Positions 1-4,607 of a DNA stretch of 12,965 nucleotides are shown here, piece by piece (the first letter of the stretch is position 1; the number at the start of each line of letters is the position of its first letter). The position numbers and the translations under genes were made by a program. Source of the DNA: an uncultured Ruminococcus sp. (GTDB taxonomy: Bacteria > Bacillota > Clostridia > Oscillospirales > Acutalibacteraceae); contig CACWNZ010000019.1 of assembly GCA_902762335.1 (NCBI GenBank), positions 1 to 12,965 on the forward strand, in the 5' to 3' direction. The notes under the pieces are model-generated. The model saw only the letters and a program-made list of their open reading frames with translations. It made no database searches and was not told where the DNA came from.

Positions 1-119
1 AGGGAGGAGACGGCGGCGGTACGGTCATAGCCGCAGGAACTCCCGAGCAGATAGCGGCGTGTGAGGCATCATATACGGGGCGGTATCTTCGCCCGCTGCT
101 TGAAGAAAATAATGCGTGA
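1..119 (+). CDS. uvrA: UvrA excinuclease ABC subunit A, C-terminal end (partial)
   Basis: Only the last 38 residues are present; the gene begins upstream of the window. The reading frame starts at base 3 and ends with TGA at 117-119. The peptide has the Gly-rich GGDGGGTVIAAGTPEQIA stretch followed by SYTGRYLRPLL, the usual C-terminus of UvrA. UvrA is the ATP-dependent DNA damage sensor of nucleotide excision repair, acting in the cytoplasm with UvrB and UvrC. In the family the Gly-rich stretch follows the second ABC ATPase domain. The next gene starts 15 bases downstream on the same strand, so this end is probably cotranscribed with the MORN protein and HAD phosphatase. The identification rests on the tail alone, but the motif is distinctive. 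Confidence 0.85.
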   Translation, partial: GGDGGGTVIAAGTPEQIAACEASYTGRYLRPLLEENNA

Positions 120-134
120 GAGCGTGGTGAGGAT

Positions 135-479
135 ATGTTCGGCTATCTCAGACCCGAAAGGGAAGAGCTGAAAATAAGAGAATACGAGCTTTACAGAAGG
201 ACACCCGAATATATAATAGAGAAGAATATAACTATAGGTGAGGTCAGCGCGATATATTCCGGCAGGCTCAGAAACGGTCTGCCCGACGGCAGCGGAACTA
301 TACTCTATTCCGACCACAGATATACGGGATATTTTATCGACGGCAAGCCCGAGGGCGAGGGCGTCGTATACAACAGGGACGGCGAGGAATGCAGGGGCAT
401 ATTCTCGTCAAAGCCCTTCTCCGACTGCAAAACCATGATACTTGCGGATATAACCTATTTCTACAAGGAAACGGTCTGA
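135..479 (+). CDS. Small MORN-repeat protein with a DUF5685-like head
   Basis: This 114-residue protein starts at the only in-frame ATG after the upstream stop. A GGTGAGG ribosome site (126-132) lies unusually close to that start. Residues 41-85 hold two roughly 23-residue MORN-type units, with the pattern Y-x-G-x5-G-x3-G-x-G: YSGRLRNGLPDGSGTILY and YTGYFIDGKPEGEGVVYN. MORN repeats form short beta hairpins that in other proteins bind lipids or partner proteins. The first 20 or so residues (MFGYLRPEREELKIREYELY) resemble, from memory, the start of DUF5685 proteins. The Cys motif that normally follows that start (YCGLC-like) is absent. There is no signal peptide or membrane helix, so it is probably cytoplasmic. 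It lies 15 bases after uvrA and 22 before the HAD gene. Its function is unknown. Confidence 0.75.
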   Translation: MFGYLRPEREELKIREYELYRRTPEYIIEKNITIGEVSAIYSGRLRNGLPDGSGTILYSDHRYTGYFIDGKPEGEGVVYNRDGEECRGIFSSKPFSDCKTMILADITYFYKETV

Positions 480-501
480 TACGGAGCGCAAGGAGGAAAA
501 T

Positions 502-1323
502 ATGAAAACCTTATTCGTCAGTGACCTTGACGGCACTCTGCTCGACAAAAAAGCCTCTCTTACCGAGAGATCCGAGAGGATAATTAAGACCCTTATACAG
601 GAGGGACTGCTTTTTACCGTGGCGACGGCAAGAAGTCAGTCAGGGCTGAAATACGTTGACAGTCTCGGCATAAGACTGCCCAGCGTACATCTCAACGGAG
701 TGCTTATCTACGACCGCAGCAGGCGAAGCTATACGGACTGCACGGCAATGGATACGGCAGCCGCCCTTGAGGTCATGAGGATACTCAAGGATTTTGACAG
801 AATGTCGTTCGTGTATAAATTCGATAAGGACTGCGGCATTAACGTTGAATTTGAAAGGCTCTCGAACGAGGTCGAACGCAATTTCTTTGAGGTGCGCAAG
901 GGTACCGACTACAAGAGCTTCCGTCAGACCCCTGAGATCACCGTCAGCGACGACGACAGGGTGATATACTTCACTATGGTTGACAGATACGAAAGGCTGC
1001 TGCCTATCTGTGAGGAGATACGAAAGGTACCCGGCGTAAAGGCGACCCTTTACAGAGATAATTATACGGATATGTTTTTTCTTGAGGTGTTCAGCGTCCG
1101 CGCGACCAAGGCGGCGGGCGTGCTCAGGCTGAAGGATCTGCTCGGCGCGGACAGGGTGGTGACCTTCGGGGATAATCTTAACGACCTTGAGATGCTCCGC
1201 AGCTCGGATTTCGGCATTGCGGTAGGCGACGCCGTGGACGAGGTAAAAAAGCAGGCCGACCTCGTTATCGGCAACAGCTTCGAGGACGGCGTAGCTGAGT
1301 ATCTGCTCGGCGCATGGCGATAG
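502..1323 (+). CDS. Cof-type HAD-superfamily sugar or nucleotide phosphatase
   Basis: This 273-residue protein has the length and motifs of the Cof/YidA (HAD-IIB) phosphatases. Motif I is D8-L-D10-G-T, with D8 the expected phosphoaspartate nucleophile and D10 the general acid/base. T42-A-R matches the motif II region. K203 in the RATKAAGV segment is the motif III lysine, and G223-D-N-L-N-D228 is motif IV, which coordinates magnesium. The cap domain lies between about residues 85 and 190. Family members hydrolyse sugar phosphates, FMN or pyridoxal phosphate in the cytosol, and the substrate cannot be read from sequence. A strong AAGGAGG site (490-496) precedes the ATG. The gene appears to be the last of the uvrA-MORN-HAD transcription unit and is followed by a terminator. 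There is no sign of truncation. Confidence 0.92.
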   Translation: MKTLFVSDLDGTLLDKKASLTERSERIIKTLIQEGLLFTVATARSQSGLKYVDSLGIRLPSVHLNGVLIYDRSRRSYTDCTAMDTAAALEVMRILKDFDRMSFVYKFDKDCGINVEFERLSNEVERNFFEVRKGTDYKSFRQTPEITVSDDDRVIYFTMVDRYERLLPICEEIRKVPGVKATLYRDNYTDMFFLEVFSVRATKAAGVLRLKDLLGADRVVTFGDNLNDLEMLRSSDFGIAVGDAVDEVKKQADLVIGNSFEDGVAEYLLGAWR

Positions 1324-1338
1324 ATCAGCATACAAAAA

Positions 1339-1388
1339 GGCACGGTTACCGAGCTTTTCGGAAAACCGTGCCTGATTTTTGTTTTTTT
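1339..1388. terminator. Bidirectional intrinsic terminator between convergent genes
   Basis: A perfect 9-bp stem is formed by GGCACGGTT (1339-1347) and AACCGTGCC (1364-1372), with an inner CCGA/TCGG helix. On the plus strand it is followed by a T-rich run (1376-1388) that ends the HAD transcript. On the minus strand the stem is followed by TTTTT (complement of 1334-1338), so it can also end the PASTA/kinase transcript. Confidence 0.88.
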
Positions 1389-1390
1389 CG

Positions 1391-1831
1391 TTATGCCTCG
1401 GGACCCGTGCTGATGTTGATGACGACCGTAGAGCCGTATTTCTCCTTATCGCCCGCAACGTGACCCTTATAGCCGATGACCTTGCCCGCTTCGACCGTGT
1501 CGCTGGAGATATAGTTGCCCGATGCGACGAAGCCCTGGGCGTTGAGCGCGCGAACGGCTGTTTCTATGGATTGTCCCGCAATAATGGGCAGCTCTCTGTC
1601 CGCCGAGCCCATGCTGACGGTAACTACTATGGTAGCTCCCTTTTTGGCGGTAATGCCGTTTTCGGGGCTCTGCGACTTGATAACGCCCTCTTCAAACTTC
1701 TCGCTTATCTCGTCCTCGGTCTTGATGAGGATAAAATCGCCGCTTGCGCTGAGCTTTGCGGCAACATCGTCATATCTCTGTCCCACGAGATTAGGTATGG
1801 CGACGAGGTCGGGGTTATCGGGATCTACCAC
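1391..1831 (-). CDS. PASTA-domain segment, probably the detached C-terminus of the upstream kinase-like gene
   Basis: This reading frame encodes about 146 residues from a GTG at 1831, but it is open further upstream (NFITGNNEQQDEDIV precedes it). It is probably not an independent gene. It carries two tandem PASTA domains. The first is about residues 13-79, starting IPNLVGQRYDDVAAKL and including SQSPENG. The second is about residues 82-143, starting LPIIAGQSIETAVRAL and ending VVINISTG. PASTA domains bind muropeptides or beta-lactams and sit outside the cell at the C-terminus of PrkC/Stk1-type membrane kinases. Here the module lies directly downstream of a kinase-like frame but is shifted by one base from it. 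No signal peptide or transmembrane helix precedes it in any frame. Only a weak GAGGA lies before the GTG. Best read as the 3' part of a frameshifted or internally deleted kinase-PASTA gene; a real frameshift and a sequencing or assembly error are both possible. Confidence 0.75.
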   Translation of the reverse strand: MVDPDNPDLVAIPNLVGQRYDDVAAKLSASGDFILIKTEDEISEKFEEGVIKSQSPENGITAKKGATIVVTVSMGSADRELPIIAGQSIETAVRALNAQGFVASGNYISSDTVEAGKVIGYKGHVAGDKEKYGSTVVINISTGPEA

Positions 1832-1853
1832 GATGTCCTCGTCCTGTTGCTCG

Positions 1854-2945
1854 TTATTGCCCGTAATGAAGTTCGTGAGTGAGTATGCCCCATACGAAGC
1901 CGGGTACGCCGTCCTTCTTGCGGGGGGCGTAGTTTTCGGCTGCCTCGTTCTGTATGGCAGTTCTGTTTGCCTCGTTCCTTATCGCCTTTACCGTGGGCGC
2001 CGATGAGAGCTGAGAGCTCATCTCCTCAAAGGTGGCTATCCTGCCCAACTTCTGCACCTGAAGACCGCCCGCAAGAGCCGTGACTATGTGCGGGGGAAGT
2101 CTTTTGAATACGGCGGTAGGTATCGCTAACTTGCCGTCGGGCTTGCGCTCGTTGCTGTTTTCGGGCAAACGACCCGTCAGAGCATAGAAGAGCGTTGCGG
2201 TAAAGCCGTATACGTCGGTCGCCTCGTCAAGCACGCCTACGTTATTGTACTGCTCGGGCGCAGCGCAACCGTCCATAAGCTCGGGCTCGAAAAAGCCGCC
2301 CGTCTGACGCATCTCCTTGAGAGCAAAATCGGTGAGTCTGAGCTTGCCCGAGGAGGTGACCACGAGATTCTCGGGGCTGATAGCGTAATGACCGATATTT
2401 GCCGAATGCAGAGCCGAAAGCGTAGTGATAAGCGGCATGAATAAGGGTCTTGCCCTGTTCCATTCTATGCTGCCGCCGCTTCTGTTTATGTACTCGGTAA
2501 AGGGTATGGACTGATAATACTCCGATACGGTGTAGGATACGTTGTTCTCGCTGAAAATATCGAAGATAGGGGCTATAGCTCCGAGCTCTCTCAGCCTTGC
2601 GATATTTCTGTAATAGCTGAGGAATTCCTCGTTGAGCTTTTTGAACTGATCCTCATAGCCGCCCCTGATGACTACCTTCCTTTTGCCGTTCGCTCTGCCG
2701 CAGATACCCGCGGGCATTAACTCGGTTATGGTTACCGCAGAGCCCATGGTTTTGCTGTAGCCTATGTACTTTGCGCCCTCGCCGTTGTTGGAGAGCTTTT
2801 TGCCTACTATGTAGTTTCCCCCCTGAAGCTCGGTGCCGAGAGGTATATAGGGCGCGTTCTGTACGGTGTCCTTATCAAACCCGCAGAGCGGACAGATCTT
2901 CTCACCGTTATTATTCTGCATACAGCCAAGACACAGCTGTGACAT
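1854..2945 (-). CDS. Zinc-ribbon, kinase-like (pseudokinase) N-terminal part of a kinase-PASTA protein
   Basis: The preferred start is the ATG at 2945-2943, giving 363 residues with a zinc ribbon at the extreme N-terminus (C5-x2-C8 and C18-x2-C21). An upstream ATG at 3014 adds 23 unconvincing residues and would lie almost at the predicted transcription start. Residues 45-290 follow the protein-kinase fold. There is a Gly loop-like SNNGEGAKY (52-60), a beta-3 strand AVTITELMP (70-78), HYAISPENL (186-194), TDFAL (205-209), AAPEQY (228-233) and D244-V-Y. The usual catalytic residues are missing: T74 replaces the ATP-anchoring Lys, A188 the HRD Asp and S190 the loop Lys, while N193 and D206 remain. 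It is therefore probably catalytically dead or very weak. Family logic puts the kinase domain in the cytosol, followed by a membrane helix and external PASTA domains. Here the frame ends in GFVWGILTHELHYGQ just where the helix should begin, and the PASTA module continues in another frame. Confidence 0.8.
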   Translation of the reverse strand: MSQLCLGCMQNNNGEKICPLCGFDKDTVQNAPYIPLGTELQGGNYIVGKKLSNNGEGAKYIGYSKTMGSAVTITELMPAGICGRANGKRKVVIRGGYEDQFKKLNEEFLSYYRNIARLRELGAIAPIFDIFSENNVSYTVSEYYQSIPFTEYINRSGGSIEWNRARPLFMPLITTLSALHSANIGHYAISPENLVVTSSGKLRLTDFALKEMRQTGGFFEPELMDGCAAPEQYNNVGVLDEATDVYGFTATLFYALTGRLPENSNERKPDGKLAIPTAVFKRLPPHIVTALAGGLQVQKLGRIATFEEMSSQLSSAPTVKAIRNEANRTAIQNEAAENYAPRKKDGVPGFVWGILTHELHYGQ

Positions 2946-3023
2946 ATTATAATTCCGCCATTCTCCGTACTGATTTTTGAAACGGCAGGGCTGTACGGAA
3001 TGCCTTGCCATCATATCCCTAAA

Positions 3024-3053
3024 ATTATATCACAGCCTGTATGCAAATTGCAA
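3024..3053 (-). promoter_or_regulatory. Sigma-A-type promoter for the kinase-like gene
   Basis: On the minus strand, TTGCAA (3053-3048) and a perfect TATAAT (3029-3024) are separated by 18 bases. Transcription would start near 3017, leaving a leader of about 70 bases before the ATG at 2945. The -35 box lies in a small palindrome, TGCAA-A-TTGCA (3042-3052), which might be a regulator site. Confidence 0.65.
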
Positions 3054-3114
3054 GCCCCTGCATATTTTTTTAGCGAGGATCGGTGATTCCCGCAGCTTTA
3101 GCCGCAGCAGCCTC

Positions 3115-3142
3115 TTGAAAAACGGAGAAAAAGTGATATAAT
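3115..3142 (+). promoter_or_regulatory. Sigma-A-type promoter for the YD-repeat lipoprotein
   Basis: TTGAAA (3115-3120) and TATAAT (3137-3142) are spaced by 16 bases on the plus strand, about 90 bases before the lipoprotein ATG at 3230. It is divergent from the kinase-gene promoter, and the -35 boxes are about 60 bases apart. Confidence 0.65.
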
Positions 3143-3229
3143 AGCTATCAGATGAATTATTTTTTTCGGAAGGCGCGGTATAACAGATATATCTGCGCTT
3201 TCCCGACTATCTTTGAGGAGGGTCATTTG

Positions 3230-4378
3230 ATGAAAAAGCTTCGTTCGGTAATTGCGCTGACTACAGCGCTGGCAATGAGCCTTTTGCTCTGCTCGTGCGG
3301 AGAGGATAACGGCTCGGCAGGCGGCAGTACGAACGGCGACGGTCTGTTCGGCAATGAGTTAAGCGGCTTGTCAGGCAGCGGAAGCTCGGATAACGGATCC
3401 GTCAGCAAGACGGACGGCACATCGGATCAGGGAGCCGTATCTACCGCAGACCCCGTATCCGCTGACACTCTTCCGGCAGGATATAACGACAGCTGGAAGG
3501 GAAAGATCAGAACAAGGACCATACTGTACTACATGGACAACGAGCTGGTGGATGATGATCTGACCTACATATATGAATACGATGAGAAAGGCCGTGTGGA
3601 CAAGATCAGACTGTCAGACCGTAATGAGTATCATCAGTATACCTACGACGATCATGATAATATAGTGCTTTTTGAAGACATACTGAACGGCAGTGTCGCA
3701 ATGTCCAACAAATATGCATACGAATACTATGCCAACGGACAGAGATCACGCATGACGAAATTTTACAGCTACTCAAAGACAGCGGACGGTAAACCTGCTG
3801 TTTCCTATACGATCACGTATGATGAGCAGGGTAGAGAGACCGAAAAGATCGGCTATGATCTTGATGGAGAAAAAGAGACGGATCGTTACGTTTTCGTTTA
3901 TGACGACAGCAAGCCCCGCGAGTGTGTCGTCAATTATACTCATACCTCATATAAGGACGGTGATGTGGACAAAGTAAAAGAATCTACGTACTATTGCTAT
4001 GCATTGCCGGATGCCAAGGGTCAATACCGGTTTGACGAGTTTGATCTCTATTTTATTTATGACGTTACGACAGAGGCAGGGTTTTACAAGTATTATATGA
4101 CCTGCACCAAGGGACAGACCAACTGCAAATATGACGACCACGGCAGCGTTATCGACGATGGCGTGCAATATACCTACAGCTATGAATACAACACCAACGG
4201 TATGCTGCTGAAGGCTGTATGCTATAACTACAGCGGCAGCAAGGAGTACGAATATGAATACGACGGGTACGGAAACGTCACCAAAAACATGAATTGGATG
4301 ATAAAAAAATACACAGCCGAATCATTGGCAAAGCGTAAGGTCTACAATAATATTGCCTGCCAATACACCTTCTATTGA
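3230..4378 (+). CDS. Lipoprotein with YD/RHS-like repeats
   Basis: The best start is the ATG at 3230, preceded by a GAGGAGG ribosome site. It begins a clean lipoprotein signal: MKKLR, a hydrophobic stretch and the lipobox L20-C-S-C23. The frame is open from 3152, but those extra residues would bury the signal. The mature protein (382 residues in total) has a Gly/Ser/Asp-rich linker to about residue 80. After that come degenerate repeats of the type YEYDEKGRVDKI, YTYDDHDNIVLF, YTITYDEQGRETEKI, YSYEYNTNGMLLKA and YEYEYDGYGNVTKN. This Y-x-Y-D-x2-G-x(2-4) pattern is that of YD/RHS repeats, which form beta-strand ribbons in wall-associated proteins. No toxin or protease domain follows, and the protein ends shortly after the last repeat, so it is not a full RHS toxin. 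It is probably anchored outside the membrane as a binding or structural protein. It is a single-gene unit with its own promoter and terminator. Confidence 0.85.
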   Translation: MKKLRSVIALTTALAMSLLLCSCGEDNGSAGGSTNGDGLFGNELSGLSGSGSSDNGSVSKTDGTSDQGAVSTADPVSADTLPAGYNDSWKGKIRTRTILYYMDNELVDDDLTYIYEYDEKGRVDKIRLSDRNEYHQYTYDDHDNIVLFEDILNGSVAMSNKYAYEYYANGQRSRMTKFYSYSKTADGKPAVSYTITYDEQGRETEKIGYDLDGEKETDRYVFVYDDSKPRECVVNYTHTSYKDGDVDKVKESTYYCYALPDAKGQYRFDEFDLYFIYDVTTEAGFYKYYMTCTKGQTNCKYDDHGSVIDDGVQYTYSYEYNTNGMLLKAVCYNYSGSKEYEYEYDGYGNVTKNMNWMIKKYTAESLAKRKVYNNIACQYTFY

Positions 4379-4385
4379 TATTACG

Positions 4386-4417
4386 GCGCCTTCCCGGGAG
4401 CGGGAGGGCGCTTTTTT
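4386..4417 (+). terminator. Intrinsic terminator of the YD-repeat lipoprotein gene
   Basis: GCGCCTTCCCG (4386-4396) pairs with CGGGAGGGCGC (4401-4411), an 11-bp stem with one G-T wobble and a GGAG loop. A TTTTTT run (4412-4417) follows directly, seven bases after the stop codon. Confidence 0.92.
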
Positions 4418-4506
4418 CTGCGCAGACAGGGTGCGGTTTTCCTCTGCGGCTTTTGCTCTTACACTTCAGGCAGAAAAATAACCCCGAAATAAGCTGTTGA
4501 ATATAG

Positions 4507-4535
4507 TAGATTTTTTGAAAAGAATGTGGTACAAT
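4507..4535 (+). promoter_or_regulatory. Possible promoter of the YfhO-family gene
   Basis: TACAAT (4530-4535) is a good -10 box, with TAGATT (4507-4512) as a poor -35 box 17 bases upstream. A TTGAAA at 4515-4520 is too close to serve. This is the only -10-like sequence suitably placed between the preceding terminator and the gene, so a promoter here is expected. The -35 box is uncertain. Confidence 0.4.
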
Positions 4536-4550
4536 AGACGGGTACGTTAT

Positions 4551-4572
4551 TATCCGCAGAGCAATGCGGATA
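4551..4572 (+). promoter_or_regulatory. Leader hairpin or operator upstream of the YfhO-family gene
   Basis: TATCCGCA (4551-4558) and TGCGGATA (4565-4572) form a perfect 8-bp inverted repeat with a 6-base spacer. It lies between the presumed -10 box and the AAGGAGG ribosome site (4594-4600). It has no T-run, so it is not a terminator. It could be a repressor site just downstream of the transcription start or an RNA hairpin in the leader. Confidence 0.4.
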
Positions 4573-4607
4573 TATGCAAAAGAAAAAGGCACTAAGGAGG
4601 CAAAAAA

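Noticed and set aside
640..1458. Long open frame on the minus strand across the HAD gene
   Set aside because: It is antisense to a gene with complete HAD motifs, crosses the terminator and has no recognisable domain or ribosome site.
1854..1900. Programmed ribosomal frameshift joining kinase and PASTA parts
   Set aside because: There is no X-XXY-YYZ slippery heptamer or suitable hairpin at the junction, and even the joined product would lack the transmembrane helix.
2946..3014. Upstream ATG at 3014 as the true start of the kinase-like gene
   Set aside because: It lies at the predicted transcription start with no room for a ribosome site and adds residues ahead of the zinc ribbon that look non-coding.
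3152..3229. Longer N-terminus of the lipoprotein from the ATG at 3152
   Set aside because: It would put 26 residues before a textbook lipoprotein signal; the ATG at 3230 has a GAGGAGG site.
4379..4607. Riboswitch or small RNA between the lipoprotein and YfhO-family genes
   Set aside because: Only a terminator and one short hairpin are visible; there is no multi-helix fold or terminator/antiterminator pair.
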